Shown here: positions 14,801 through 28,487 of the stretch, one piece after another | Layout: every line of letters starts with the position of its first letter | How positions within the stretch are numbered: the stretch's first letter is position 1 | Assembly: GCF_021155775.2 (NCBI RefSeq) | Contig: NC_060234.1 | Location: forward strand, 25,228,026 to 25,292,025 | DNA length: 64,000 nucleotides | From: Neodiprion pinetum | Lineage: Eukaryota; Arthropoda; Insecta; Hymenoptera; Diprionidae | Reading direction: 5' to 3' | Notes under the pieces: generated by a model | What the model was told of the DNA's origin: nothing | Seen by the model: only the letters and a program-made list of their open reading frames with translations | Database searches by the model: none | Translations under genes and position numbers: made by a program

Positions 14801-16584
14801 AGCTGAAACAGAAATCAGTTTTTCAGTTCTTCCAGGCTTCTTTCCTGAAACTGTTTCCTGTTCTTGAATTTTTTCGTTTGTCTTGTAATTCCGGAAAAAG
14901 GAAAATCAACAGGGAGAAATTACCATTATTGAAGAATAAAGCTAGCGTTCCAAAAATAGATGTATCAAATTTACGAATTAATTTCCACTTTGATAGTATC
15001 TGACTAAATTCGAAATGAACCAAGAGACAATGTCCAATTTTATCAATGCTACATTGCCAGTGTCTAGCATTCTGCCGTTCATTTTTCGATAATAATAAAA
15101 GGCCGCGACGCGACATTCGGTGTCGGAAGTGGAATATCGAGCTACCCTTCAGGACGAAATTTGCTGCAGTACAGTTTCCATGTATTCGTTGCAGGACAAG
15201 ATTCTCTCGAAATATGGGCAAAATGTAGTTTCCGGCCAGGTGAAAGTGCCTCGTAAATATCTATGAAGCATAACAATGCATGTCACGGGAGCGATGGGCA
15301 ACAACGCGGGAACGTGCGAACGAGCCATATGTAAACGCGAAAGCAATCGACAGTTGCGGATTCTGCTGGGCGTTGTGGATATCTTTCCCGTCATGGTCGT
15401 AAAGGGACCCATATTCGAGCCCCTGTTGAATTCCGCTAAAGTTAACCCCTCGGCTGGCTGAGACCGCCAATGAGACGTTTCCAAATGGGACCGATGGCAA
15501 AACGGTTTTATTGTTTCTCAACCACGGCCAAGAACTTGGCACATTCGTGATATTTTTGCGATGGTTGACACAACGAGCGATCCGCTTCGCGATTACGCGT
15601 TACGAGTTTCGAATCATCATGGCGATAAAGAGTACAACTGAACCTTCGGCAAAGAGTGCATCTGAGGAAAGTCTTATCTCGCAAATGTATTCACCCTCAT
15701 CAACTTTTGTTGTGCAGCGCGAACGCTGACAGAGAGACCATTAGCACATGTGCGTTTATCTTTTTGTGTTTTTGTGCGAGTGTGCGTGTGAAAGGCATAA
15801 TGACATGCTGTGCGTCGGGCTACCAAACGTGTGGATTCAAAGCTGTGGAGAAATAAGGGTCGTTCACGGTAGGGTTGACGGAGTTTGACGCCTCTTTCGT
15901 ATTTAAGAGCTTATCAACGGACCGGGAAATGCTCACCCTCATTTTTCAACTCTTTTCATCCGTTTCGACTCCCGTTTGTCGCGGGAACCCAAGACCGAGT
16001 CCTTTTACCGTATAGATATTCGACGATCAGCCCCTGACCTACATGCATATCAGCTTCGACTCTCTCTCTCTCTCTCCACGACGCAATTTCAAATGACATC
16101 GTTTTATTCACGCCACTCCAGCGTTATTTCAAATCAATGGTATAATTTAGATCCTATGCTACTTCATCGAACTGTAAAATTCACGGTTATAGGACATGGA
16201 ATTTTTTCGACAGATACCTAGGCTCGATAGAAAAGAGTTCCGGTTCACATTTCATTGAAACAAAGTTACAATCATTTCTTTAATAAAGCGCATAGAATAA
16301 TAAGCTAAATGAAGAAAGAATATTGAGAAGTCATGATGAATTTTGTTTGCAGGCTTATCAGATGAATATCGACAGTCTGTCAAGAGTTATAAAGTAAATG
16401 GAGAAAAAAAAAAAAAAAGTCTTGCGACTGTTTATCGACGCAAATTACGTCCGCTGTTAGCTTAATTGAGTCGTGACCTCGATATCCGATACCTAAAAAA
16501 AGCAATGAAAATTGAAAAAAAATATTATTGCGTTTACTTTACACCAGTGAAAAAATAGGGTGACAGTGAAATTTATTATTAAAA

Positions 16585-16604
16585 AGAGAGAGAGAGAGAG
16601 AGAG
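16585..16604. repeat. (AG)n microsatellite
   Basis: A short pure AG repeat of about 20 bases, flanked by A-rich sequence. It is one of several purine dinucleotide tracts in the window. Confidence 0.85.
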
Positions 16605-17339
16605 AAAAAACAAACAAACGAACGGAAAAACAAAGTAACAGAACAGCAATTATATGGCTTGTATGCGTGCGAGGGGATTGAATCAATGGTGCTCGATACC
16701 AATTACCATCAGTGAACCTGACTGACTCGAGCGAAGTAAGCCGCTAATGGTTGATTGCGTAATTAAACCCCTTCCCGGGTAACATCTGCTAATTACCATC
16801 CACGGAGGAATGCCGTTAATGACCGGCGAATCTGTAGTAGGTTGTGTCAATCTCGATTTTGAATTGACCTTGGCGAAATCGATGCGGCGACCGCTAGAGT
16901 ATTATCCCTGAGGGAGGTCCGCGACAATTTCAGTTCACTTTGTCCTCTCTCGGTCAGCGAAGGGCCCATCGATTTTCGGAGGCGTTGGACACGGTCCTCG
17001 CTAGTCAACCGCAAATAATCCTAATCACGGATCCAACGCCGGTCGGCGAACCTTCGAGGGCCAGCTTGGATTGTCCTCGAGTTTCCGATACAGTCAATTT
17101 CCAAAATGGTCGCTTCTGCAGATTGGCGAGCATTACACGGCGAAGTCGAGGCCCGCGCCTAGATTAATTAAGCCCATCCGTTCGTCAACGTCCACCCTAA
17201 ACAAACACCCTTAACTATCTTCGTACCGCGTATACAGACGCCGGCGAAGTTTGTAGACACAAGTACTTCAAGCCGCGGACACAAATGCGAACCGATGAAC
17301 TTATCACATCAACTACTTTGAATGAAACGAACAACACAA

Positions 17340-17345
<6 letters not shown>

Positions 17346-17408
<63 letters not shown>
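17346..17408. repeat. (TC)n microsatellite, 63 bp
   Basis: An uninterrupted TC repeat, the longest simple repeat in the window. It creates an artificial open frame of alternating Ser-Leu on + and Arg-Glu on -, which should not be read as coding. Its length makes it likely to be polymorphic. Confidence 0.95.
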
Positions 17409-17410
<2 letters not shown>

Positions 17411-20400
17411 GTTTGTCTTGAGGCCTTCTGCACGTTCCATTATACATGTACAGTGCAGAAACAAGGGGCTGAATTGAAGTGCTGCAGTATACTCACTCGC
17501 CAAGGATCAGGTACCTACTCGAATAAATTCGTGACTGGAGGATATCCGCTTCGAATGCGCCGTTTAAACTCCTCGCATTGCCGGACTTGAAGGACGAACG
17601 GTAAGCTGATCAACTTGCGATTGGCGAAAATTCATGCGAATTTACCTACCTACTCGTAGTCACTCGAAAATTTGCGAACCTAGGATATCCGGCGCATCGT
17701 TGCGGAACTACTCGACTGTACATGAGGTTGTTTACACGAAAAGTAGGGCTTTGATGTATACTAGGTCCCAACTGTACCTGCTGCACCGCATTATAAACAG
17801 CCCGAGGGACAACCCAAGAGGTTCTAATTTACAGGGTATAAATCTTTGGCAGACATCCTCGCTTTGATCCAAATGATAAACGCTTAAATACCAGTCCTCT
17901 GCAGATATTTGTACAAATTATACCAAAGTATTGATTGCATCAAGCAGCATGCGGAGAACTGATAATGGATTGATTCGCTTGGAATTGTAGTCGAGGATGG
18001 TCAAACGAGGCGAGCCGTCATCGGAGAATTAATTACGTATTCAAAATTTGTCTTATAATTAGTCCACCTTTGTAAGGTCCGATTGATTCTACGCACGGCG
18101 AATTCAGGTGCGCCCGTTTCTTCGTTCGATTTGAAGGATATCGAGCTGCCCCCTTTCAGTTTCCCCCCGAGATCTGTACGGTAGTGATTGTTTACCGGGC
18201 CATAACTCACTAAAATTCAATAAAACTTTGCCGGGCCTTATTTAGCACTTCTCCACACTTTCGGCTGCCTCGTCCTTTTCTACTTTGCGCCGAGTACCAC
18301 GGACTACAGTATTTTCTCACTATCATAAAAGCATATTGCTCCCAGATGGTGCTCGCATGTGTGCGAGTGTCCAACTTTTTCGTTTACCGTTTTCTGGAAA
18401 GACAGAGAGAGAGAGAGAGAGAGAAAGCAAAAAACTTTTAGACAAGTAACAGTCGGTGCACGGATCTTTCTTCATTTCGATGCAATTTTTTGCGCCATCC
18501 ATTTCTTTTTCTTCGATGTAACATTCAGTGCCACTATTTTTTTCCCGCGTTACTCGAAATTAATTCAAATATTGAGCAATTGTTTATACGAGTTTTCATG
18601 AGATGAGCAAACAAGTTGGAATTAAATTAACATACCGTCTGTTCTTATTGAACTTCGGAAACAATTGTATGACTCTCGTGTTGTCATGAGTTGTTCGTAA
18701 TCGTTTGAAACGAGAAACCGCTGAATACGTGCCGGTACTTGCCGAATTCAAACCGGAAAAAGGGTTTCCTCGAGCCTGACTGGGAAATGCTCGGTGGCTT
18801 AGTCTGGATGAATAACTGCGTATCCTGGTCGGGGTGGAGTAATACAAATTAAGAGCTGCAAATTGAATTCCTCGTAACGTTTAAAGTACCAAAGAGTTAA
18901 AACTTTCGCATCGGACGGACAATTCGCGTGACATAAGCTCTCGATGAAAAAAAAAAATTTTACCGCTTTAAGCGCACGCGTAAGTTTAACTTCGTGGTAA
19001 TTCTCTGTCGACGTAATACGCAGCAGATCGATCGGCCGATGGAATTTATTGGTGAAAGCAGAACGAAATTGACAATTTTGTTTCTCGTTTTCTTTTTTTT
19101 TTTTTCTTCAAAATACCAACCACTGCCTGATAATTTCCATACATCACGCAAAGTATAATCTTCGCACTCTAAATGGCTACGAGTATCGGTCAGAATCTAC
19201 GCTTGATCAGGAAATTTAACCGTCGAACCAGCTGTGCCGTTGCAGATAACAATTCGCGGTTTTTGAATTTAACGATAATGTCTGATGGCCGAGGGGCGTC
19301 GAAGCCCCGATACACAGTGTCCACTAAAACACAGGCGACCTGCAGCCCCGGTCTTCTACGCCTCCGCAGATGCATGCACGTACCGGAGTGTTTGGTCAGA
19401 GGCTCCCGGCTTGTATACACTTGCAAATGTATTCCCGGTGAGCTTATTCTACATCGGAAAGACTCCGGTCCGCAGTGTTTGCCCTCCACGGTGTGCGATT
19501 GAAGGGGTGGATAAGCCGGTCGCGTTTGGTGACGTTCTACCGGTGCAACGGAGCGCTGCTGTTCTGGCTCACGTTCAAGCCGAATGGACGGTTAAGGGAT
19601 GGGGCCGAAGGACTTTGTGATGGAACGAAGTTTTCACGCCCCGGCTTGGCCTGGCAGCGTGCCCGCTTCTCCGTACTCAGAAACAGCGAATCCATTCTTG
19701 GAATCCGAAAGCAGGTGGATACGGTAACGCGAGAACCAGGGAGACGTTCAACCGTACAAAAATAGTTTCGATAACTCGGTTTATCTCTGCAAAGGTCTGA
19801 CGCGCATTGCCACCTTCGTAGCATTCTCCTTACTCCATCTTGGGATATTCGCCGAGAGATAATCGCGCGGTAGTTACAGAATCAAACGCGCTTATTGAAG
19901 TCGAATCACCGCCGAGTGCGTTGATCAATTGCTAAAGAAGCTAAGTGACTGGGAATAGAGGTTCCAAAATCCTGACTCGAGAAAAAACCGAATCATAGAA
20001 GTGAGGAACAGTTGAAGATGTGAATCGATGATGTGTATGGTTATTATCACCGATAAACTAGTGTCGCTACTGTCGAATTTTCTGCTTGCAACCCTCTAAC
20101 TCTGATTTGATCGGAGACCTGAAACGGTTTCCACGTAATTATAACATGCAGTCGACTCGTATTTGACTTCTTGCCGGAAGAAAATCAAGCAAATTAACCG
20201 AATATAGAGACGTTCACTAGTGTTCGCTAGGTTTTCAATTTATAGCCAACAGTTTGCAATTTTACTGTAAGTCGATTTTTCCATTGTCAAAAAATAGTCA
20301 AACTGAACATTAAAATTCCGATGATTACTTGATTTTGGTGATTAGGTCATGCATTAACTGTAGTTTTTTTTTTTTCTTGTTTTAAAGTATTGACTGTCAT

Positions 20401-22699
20401 TATCAGTTTTCAGGCGAACAGTTCAGGCACCCCCTTAAAATGTTTAATAGCGGATAAACGAGATACGTGTCGCTTAGTTTTCAGTCTACTATAACATATT
20501 AAAAAAGAAATCCAATCGGACAGATCAACCTGCGTTACTTTCCTTGTAAGTCGAAATCTTTCATCTGTATTTAATTAGTCAAACGATGGTCTTCGTCTCG
20601 ACAAGCGCGCTACTTGGCTTATTATTTATGTAGGTGTATCTTGAATTTCGAGAGAAAGCCGATGAATATAATTGCAAATTGGACAGAATTGATACAGAAG
20701 GAACGAGGGTAAGTACTTACTGATACTCAGTCGTTTCAAGTACATGTATATACATGTACACTCTCTCGGGGTTAATGGTGCCGACCTACGGGGAAAAGGT
20801 CGACCGAAAGAGTAAAGGAACGGCAAGAAGATGAGGTCTGATTCTCTCCTGTGTGTATCGGGGCGTAACATTGGAGTGTCTTGAGATTTTATCATCGTTG
20901 ACGAGAGCCATTAGGTCTAAACGAATAGGAGAATCTCAACTTGGGTAAAGGAGCTCGCGAGCTCAATCGCGAAGAGTAAACGTGGCCAACCCTCTGGAGT
21001 TGAGCTCATCAACGTTGCTCGCCGCTTTTCTGCGGGGGGGTTCGGTCTTTTATCGACATGTACGTGAAAACAAAAGAATGAATAAGCTTCCTCGCAGAAT
21101 TTCCTCTGCGTCCTTGTCGTCTCATTCATCACGAGTACCACATCATTCACCAACTCTTCGGCATCCTATAATTTTCAGCGTAGTCACGACTACTTAACGT
21201 TACCTGGAACAAAGTTTTCTCAGACTTGTCGTCGTGATGATTTGTTAACTTTAGTTTACGACTCGTCAAACGATGCTCGCCAACTTCGATCACTATCCAT
21301 CAAGTCTGCGACATCAAATCAAAACACTATACCGAGCATGTCTGCAAAATTACAATATAAATCAAGTTTATTCTACGGTACTCAAAGAAAATTCATCTTA
21401 TAGTCGCACTTTTATGTAATCGCAGATGGTCCAACAAAGAATGACTTTAACGATGAGGACTTTTACAGAACCCTAGTTTGTCGCTGCGCAAAGAGTTCCG
21501 GGTGACGTTACGAAGTAAGACACGAGGCATGCTGCTCAGAAAGCAGCACGAAGCATCTACGTCGTCAGGAAAGGTTGTGGAAATTGTTGGCATTCCGATG
21601 CAACATCATAGTAGACGCATCGCAGTTTCCAACGTTACAAGGCATACCTTACCGTCAAAATCTTATGGACGATAAAAAGATGGTGCTTTTTCATATTCCT
21701 TACTTTTCCAGTTATGACGCACGTTGTATAGTTACAGTTCACGTAAGGAAAAGATGCGGCGACGAGTATGGTCGGATGAATGATTCTTGACCCGCATTTT
21801 CTAATTGTGTCATAAACTTACCTACTTGGCACTGGTTTGATTCCGCAAATATTGATTGCGACACGGTTCTATCGTACAAATGGGTATACATATAGCATGG
21901 AATCGGAGGCCTGTGTATGTACGATACATCCAACTATACACGGGCAAGTCTCGGGTGCAATATGGCTGTGATTAATGGGTTCGGAGCGAATAGTCGCAAC
22001 CACCGTAACCCTGGATGATATACGAGATTATAACTGCAAGTGAAGCGCTCTTGTCCGTTATTACGTTCGGTTTAATCCGCGTTATCCCGGCTGGTCCTTC
22101 TAATCAAGTTCAATTTACACCTTGTTCATATCCGTTCAAATTTGGGCGCCCCGAAAGTTAAGCCACGAGACAACTTTTAACGTTCCATCCGACCCCCAAG
22201 CCAAACATCCTAACGCAGTAACCGATACGTGCTGGAAGATGCAAGCCACGCTTTCTCCATTCGCAATAGGAAGTTCTGCCACGGGTTGCGCCATTAATGG
22301 GCTTAGGCTAGCCCTTTCACGGCTTCGACCTAGGGCGGCTAAGCTCGGCTTGTCTCCGTTTGCACATACATTATGGGATCGAATTTGACGTTATCAATTC
22401 GAGCTGTAGATAAGCTCGGGTCCCTATCCCGGGTTTACGATCCCCGCGGGTCTTGCTATGTACTTTCCGACTTTATAAGGCATCTTTATCCTCGGGTCGA
22501 CTACCCCGGATTTCATTCCGTCCGTCGCAATGCATGTTTCTTCCTGCAGCCTTCACCTCACTGTCTACCCTCGATTTCGACAACAACAGCGGACTTAGCT
22601 TTGCTGCTGCTTATACTTGTATAATTTAAACGGATTGTTGAGCAGGTGACGAACAGGGCTTAAAGTGACCAATTTACTACTCTTCAGATATACGCTTAA
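17409..22699. other. Non-coding stretch, no recognisable gene
   Basis: No gene is recognised. A GC-richer block at about 19270-19620 is open in several frames on both strands at once, which marks compositional bias rather than coding. An AG tract lies at 18404-18422, and a 20-bp perfect palindrome at 20740-20759. Confidence 0.5.
20740..20759. repeat. 20-bp perfect palindrome
   Basis: The sequence GTACATGTATATACATGTAC reads identically on both strands. No neighbouring gene gives it a role. Confidence 0.7.
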
Positions 22700-23040
22700 A
22701 TGTTATAAACCTCGTGAAATTATTTCAAATCTTTTGAATACCTTGAATGTTCCTGAAGTTTTTGAATATTACGTTGGATTCCGTCAGATTTTTCAGAAAC
22801 AAGTGAAATCTCTAGTAAATTAATCATCTGAACTTTATGAAATATGATATATTGTGGGATCCGTAGAAAACGGGTAAAATGTTCTGAAACCTCGTAAGAT
22901 TATCTGAGATTTCGTGGTTTCTTTGAAATTAGATAAAACTCCTGAAGCACTATAAAATCTTTCGAAATTATTTAGAATCCTGTGAAATCTTTGGAAATTA
23001 GCTGAATCCTCTAAAAGTTTTCAACACACATGAAACCCGT
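22700..23040. repeat. Degenerate minisatellite, about 30-bp unit
   Basis: Loosely repeated blocks resemble 'CCTGTGAAATCTTTGGAAAT' followed by TAGCTGAAT, and recur about every 30 bases with many substitutions. The clearest adjacent units are at about 22950-23010. The array is old and has no open frame. Confidence 0.45.
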
Positions 23041-23706
23041 AATAAATAGGTTTAAAGTTACATTCTTCGAAAAATTTTGGAAATCAGTAAAATGAACATT
23101 GAAGCGATTGTTTAAATTATAATCAGATGTACAGATTTTAATACAACGACTCGTCAAGTATTAATGGAAAGCAACACCTACATGAACCGGTAAGAACTTG
23201 TCTTCAAGAATTTTGAAATGCTCGAATTTGCGGCCTTCGGGAAATAGAATCGTTTCTTGGAATCACAATGAGCGATGATTTCAATGTTCCTATTTTTGTC
23301 AAAAACCGTATTGACATCGAGGTCTGTTTATAGACTAAATTCTCTGAATGTTCAGAATCCACATCAAGCAGAGTGGATATTAAAGTTCCTAATAACATTG
23401 TCGAGAAAGATCTAAAGGCTGATCGGCGTGAAATTCCATTCAAAAGACGTGCGTAAAACGTGACAATGGGAAAGAATTGGCAATAGGTGTCACGCAATTC
23501 GACTGCGGGGTTATCCCGTATATATGCAGAGGGTGGAACCCCACGGTGCCCATGGATCCAAAGTGCAACGAAGAGGAACGACGAAAAACGTTGAGGTTTT
23601 TTTCACTTTTCTCCGTCTTCGTTTTTTTCTCCTTTCACGCCAGCCGAAATTCAGAAGCTAGACGGTCGAAGAAAGTACCTAAAGCTCTGATCCGAGAGTC
23701 GGGCAA

Positions 23707-23732
23707 TTTTTTTTTTTTTTTTTTTTTTTTTT
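23707..23732. repeat. poly(T), 26 bases
   Basis: An uninterrupted T homopolymer. It has no target-site duplication or retroelement sequence beside it that I can see, so I do not call a retroposon. Confidence 0.9.
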
Positions 23733-24614
23733 CCGACGGACGGCAGAACGTTACGGAATTACGGGTCCATTCGAATATGGAGAATTTTGCAAAGAGACCT
23801 GCTAAATTTTCTGCTCGCTGAAGCACTTATTGTTAGTCGTGCTTTAAGCGAACCGGGTGAAAATGAATGTCAAAAGAAGTATGTGTGTTATACGTATACT
23901 CCCGTTATTGGAAGCTGGTGCACCGATTTTACTTCTCTTCTCCACGCACGATTAAACCTCTAGTCACCAGCTATTCCGGAGGATATGTAGAGCTTCGTTC
24001 TTTTGTAAGTTTAGAGCTTACTGAAAACGGCATAACGCGGTTTTTCAACGAATGTATTATATTTATATTCGAAAGCTCGGTCTTCTTCATGAAATGGTAA
24101 TCGCAATGTATACACAATATACGTACATTCACGGAGAAATTTGAATCTATTTCCTTTCACCATTCCCTCGTGTATCTCGACAGAATCTGGTTCGGAGTTT
24201 ACAGCCCCAGAGGGAATAGGAGGAACGATGCTAGGCTGACCATTTCGCTGCCCCTAGCAACAGGGAAAAATTTTACTACGACGGGCGTTTGAGGTGGCAC
24301 CGTCACTGAATAATTGAAAGTGGAACGTGTGGAATTTCGTTGATTGAAAACTAAGGATTTGATATCTTTCTATTTGCCAAACTTTGAACCAAGTCACCAA
24401 CCAAATAATTTAAAGAGAATAAATTGAAATTCTAATTTCGATAGAGGTTTTAATGGTTTTAATAAATCTCGGTGGATTTATGCTGAATAAAGAACACATT
24501 TCTGACACATCAGCATAAACAAGGCTCGCGTTGTGTGTTTTATGAGGATTCTAAATCGTATAGAAAAATAAGATAGAAAACCGTATGATATAAAAAAAAA
24601 AAAAAAAAAAACAA

Positions 24615-24810
24615 GGGCGGGGTTGGAATTTCGAATTTGAAAAGTTCCGAAAGCGCCAAATTCCAAATTCTTTAGTGGCGAAAGTTAAAGTAAAGAAATG
24701 AAACTTTGACGAAACATCAAAGTTTCGAATTTACTTCAAGTTTCGCGAGTAATAGTTCGGAATTAAGCGCCTGGGGAACTTTTTAAATTCGCAATTTCAA
24801 TCACGCCCCA
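24615..24810. mobile_element. Family A foldback MITE, 196-bp deletion derivative
   Basis: The left arm (24615 to about 24730) starts GGGCGGGGTTGG and contains AAAAGTTCCGAAAGCGCC. The right arm (about 24731-24810) is its imperfect reverse complement and ends in CACGCCCC. The roughly 400-bp internal segment of the full copy at 34756-35386 is absent, so the two arms meet almost directly. The flanks share AAAAAACA, but the left side is a poly(A) run, so this target duplication is weak evidence. There is no open frame. Confidence 0.8.
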
Positions 24811-25103
24811 AAAAACATTGCATTTAAAAGCTGAGGAACAATTTTGCGTGAGAAAATAAATTGCTTTAGCAGAGAAAAACTTCCTTTTGCGGTCTTCGTG
24901 TGAATTTATTAACGCGAACTACGAGAGAATGCGGATGGATAAAAGATACTCGCGAGACGTGAGTGAGCTGTGGATTGAGTGCAGCTTGTTATTGCGCTAT
25001 ATTTTGAGGGTTTGTTTTTCGCGGTGCCACCCATATCGTCGCGACTGCGATACGGTGCAGTAAAAGTGCACGTACGTTGTGCATAAATTCAGTCGTAATA
25101 TTG
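24811..25103. other. Spacer between family A and family B elements
   Basis: About 290 bases of AT-rich sequence between two MITEs. Nothing else is recognisable. Confidence 0.5.
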
Positions 25104-25485
25104 CACTCAGAACAATTTCATTTCGTTAAAGTTGGTAGAAAATTCTGTTAAAAATTTGAATCCTTGCAATAATAGTTAAAATATTGTTGAAATCGAATGA
25201 AAATGTGGCACAAATAAATTGTTTAATGTGATTCTTACGGTTAGTACGATATTTTCTGGTTATTGCCATACTAAATCTGTTCCTTTAGTTTTAAGTACAT
25301 GTTTCAGATGACGAAGACGTAACATCGGTTTATTGCTTCGATAACATCAAATTGTCTCAATAGTTACAAGAAATTATGGTACAGTGAAACAAACTCGTTC
25401 ATTTTCAATTATTATCCAGAACTGTATTTTTCGGTTATCGCGAGAAAAAAGGTAGTCAAGGATCGCTCGCAATGTTTTCTGCAAC
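25104..25485 (+). mobile_element. Family B MITE, diverged copy
   Basis: It starts CACTCAGAACAATTTCATTT, matching the family start CACTGAGAAAAATTTCACTT. It also keeps the internal landmark GAACTGTATTTTTCGGTTAT, versus GAACTATATTTTTCGATTGT in the young copies. The right end is eroded, with about 14 bases missing near the terminus. Order and spacing match the 427-bp copies. There is no coding capacity. Confidence 0.65.
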
Positions 25486-26040
25486 GTCATTTCCCGCAAC
25501 CGGAAGAGAGCGAAATGAGTGAGTTGGATTATTTGCATCTGAAATTTATAGTGGGATCGTAGCGCGTCCCATAACTCAGAGGCTTACTGCGTCACATACG
25601 AACGTGCGCGCAAGCATCACTTTGAGGTTCGTAAACGCGGAAGTTCTTGAATAATTTGATTCATTTCCATCGTATGATATTAACAAACCCGCGAGTGTGT
25701 GAGTCGACTATAGAAGTCATACACTCGGCTTCTGAAACTAGCTTGCCGTGTGTTCGCAATCAGCCATACTGGCTAATGCCTTTTGAACTTCACTTGTAAT
25801 TCAGCTTCCTACTCAAACTCGTGTAATTGACAATGAAAAGATATCATAACTTGCATGTCTTCGTACAATTTGTAGGGTTAATTACTTGTTCAAGAGATCA
25901 CGAATTCGTTTTGTTGTTTTATCCCTGAACCATGGAAAGCTGATGGGTTCATAAATGTTATCGACATTTTTTAATGATTCAAGGAAAATCTGGTATGATT
26001 TTGATGACGGTAAATAACTCTTTTAATTCGGTGAGAGTGA

Positions 26041-26235
26041 GATTTTACCACAAAACATTTAGAAGGAATATTCAAAAAATTAGAGAGCCTCTTTAAATTT
26101 TCTTTAGTGAATTCTCACTTCTGTCCAGAAAATGTAGAACTTTTTCTCCAAAGAATTAGAGAGCATCGCAAATTTTTTTTTTTTCACTACAAAAAAGTGA
26201 CATTTCACTGAACAAAATTTAGAAAGAATGCAAAG
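26041..26235. repeat. Degenerate tandem repeat, about 76-80 bp period
   Basis: Two anchor motifs recur in order. ATTAGAGAGC occurs at 26079 and 26155 (76 bases apart). ACATTTAGAAGG, AAATGTAGAACT and AAATTTAGAAAG occur near 26055, 26130 and 26215. Units are heavily substituted. Confidence 0.5.
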
Positions 26236-28487
26236 CTGTTATTTGACAAAATCAATATTTGTGAAAGGAAATTAACTGTTGTACCATTTTTTTGCCAAAA
26301 ATGGCTCAAACATTGTCATATTTTTTTTATAAACTCACGGTGTTTAAAAAACGTACGAAATGGTTGGTGCAAAAAATGTAAAACAATCGATGAAAAATTT
26401 TCTTAGGTAGCATTATGATATGAGAAATATTTGAAAATTTCTAGAAACACTTTGTAAAAATCTGCCCAGTTTAGAAAGAATCTCCCATATCATACTGGTA
26501 TTATTTTTTCAGAAGAAATCATTTTTGTCGTTAACGTAATTTTGCGAAAAATATGTGAGCAAAATAATTAAGTCTTTGAAACCTTTTTCAATTTTTCAAA
26601 AATGACATGCAAAGAAATTCAGGACCCTTTGAAAATCAAGTCGTATTAACTCGCATGTATCTGCAGAGGTTGAAGGTGTTCCTGTTTGAATATCTAATAT
26701 AGAAAAGGTTCGAGGTAGACTTACGGGGCTTTCCGCGTCAGCGGTGGAATATCCATTTTCCTTCCGCATGTCATGGATTTTATTTTCCAATTACAGTGCA
26801 AATATTGTGTAGCATAATTCGGAGAGAAAAATTTACAACAGGATTTAGAGGTATGGAAGGTGTTTTCCACGCTTGAAAAATAAAATTCTCTACCTACATT
26901 TATGGAACTAATGAACTGCGATAGAAATCCGCACAAAAGAGCCATTATACATAACGTAGCCGTTAAATGCTATGAAGCTACAATATGCCGTTTACGAAGC
27001 TGGGTAAAACGTGAAAACTCGTACCGACAGCATCGAGTGATTATCAATGTAAAAATATACGACACATTCCATGTGAACTCGATAAGGCCTTGACCCTTAC
27101 ATTTCTTGCTTGTTCCGAAATTTTGTGCGGGTGTAACAGGACCTTATATTTTGTTATAAAAGTAATAATGTTAAAAAAAAAAAAAATGAATTAAATTTTG
27201 TTCCTCTTAATTTAAAACACAATCTCCATGGTCTCAAATTCTTTCTTCGAAAAAGTTCATCATAGACGTTAATTGGCTGTTATAATTAGAAAGGATGTTT
27301 TTTTTTTCTGACAAACCTCAAGTCTTGAGGGTTAGAAGCATGAAGAATCAAAATCTTTCTACTCTCGGGACACCCTAATATAATATCTTAATCCATTACA
27401 GCATGGAGAAAAATGTTTTGCATGAGCTCTGTTACCAGTTTGAAAAATCGATAACTGGGTAGCGAAATATCGAATGTTCGACGTTATTGTCATTTCAATA
27501 TTGTATATTGGTGGTGAAAAAGTGTGATCTTTGGATGAAAAAGTTTCATACTTGCAAAATAAGCTGATATGCCGCGTTTAATTTTATATGTCTCGAAGGA
27601 CGTTTACATAGAACGTAGATCAAAGGCTCTCGAGATTCATATGACATGATTTCAGGCCAGCGCACCAGTGATATGAAAATATCGCGCAATTACAGGCGAT
27701 GCAGCCACGGTCTGTCGCCATGGCTACTGTGTCCGTACAGCATCCCATCAGAGGAATGCAATATCCTTCTACTTGTAGGTGGCGAACGGCGACGGACCGT
27801 CTGGGGTCTCAAAGAGACAGACTAGACGGTCGTATCGTTCCTTAAGATCAGGAAGGAAGTGAATTACTGCAGAGAAGTGTAAAGGGAATCGTTTATAATA
27901 CACTCCGTATCGATTCACTCGCCGATAATCCTGAGCAGCGTTGTCTTTGCAGCAATTTTTTTATTTTTATTTGCTTATTTTTTTGCATTCCTTTTTTTTT
28001 TTCTTTATCGCACAAACTCCACGGTTGAATAGTCAAATAGGAAACTATCCGTCCCGTCCAACGTAATCCAACGTAAAACTCGCCGGATACTTATCTAGGA
28101 AGAAACTTTTACTGCATGCAGTGCAGGGAGCGGGTTAAATCGCACGAATTGAACATCGGTTGAAGTTGAAGATTTCCTAACGCTCCGTGTAAAACCAGGG
28201 ATCAGGTTTTTCACATACCTACGTAGAACATCACACTGCAGGGACGTCGAATTTACTCCGACGTGTCTCAATTTTCTCCCCGATAGACCGAAATTTAAAA
28301 ATTGTTCATCGTCGAGTTGGCCGCGAGTGATTTGTGGCAGGGAAGAAAAAGTCAACGGCATGCCAACGCGAACAAGAAACTGTCACCATCTGCAAACAGC
28401 CAGCCATGACGGATGATAAATTACGGTGTTCGGTTGAATGGTCGCACCTCTGATAGACCAGGAAAGTAAAATTTAACGACGCGCTTT

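Larger units (their letters stand above)
6293..17345. other. Non-coding stretch, no recognisable gene
   Basis: About 11 kb with no identifiable coding exon or RNA gene. It contains a (TA)n tract near 10680-10696, a (TA)n palindrome at 11827-11869, and short GA and CT tracts near 16063 and 16585. The region around 10.9-11.3 kb and 15.2-15.5 kb is somewhat GC-richer, but its open frames show no family resemblance on either strand. Confidence 0.5.

Noticed and set aside
17285..17590. Open frame with a long Ser-Leu run
   Set aside because: It is a translation of the (TC)n microsatellite. The antisense frame of Arg-Glu has the same cause.
19173..19824. Overlapping open frames on both strands, one Cys-rich
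   Set aside because: At least five frames are open together in a GC-richer block. The Cys spacing fits no toxin or secreted family, and no signal peptide is present.
23707..23732. Poly(T) as the tail of a reversed retroposon
   Set aside because: No flanking duplication, no reverse-transcriptase remnant and no SINE promoter boxes were seen next to it.
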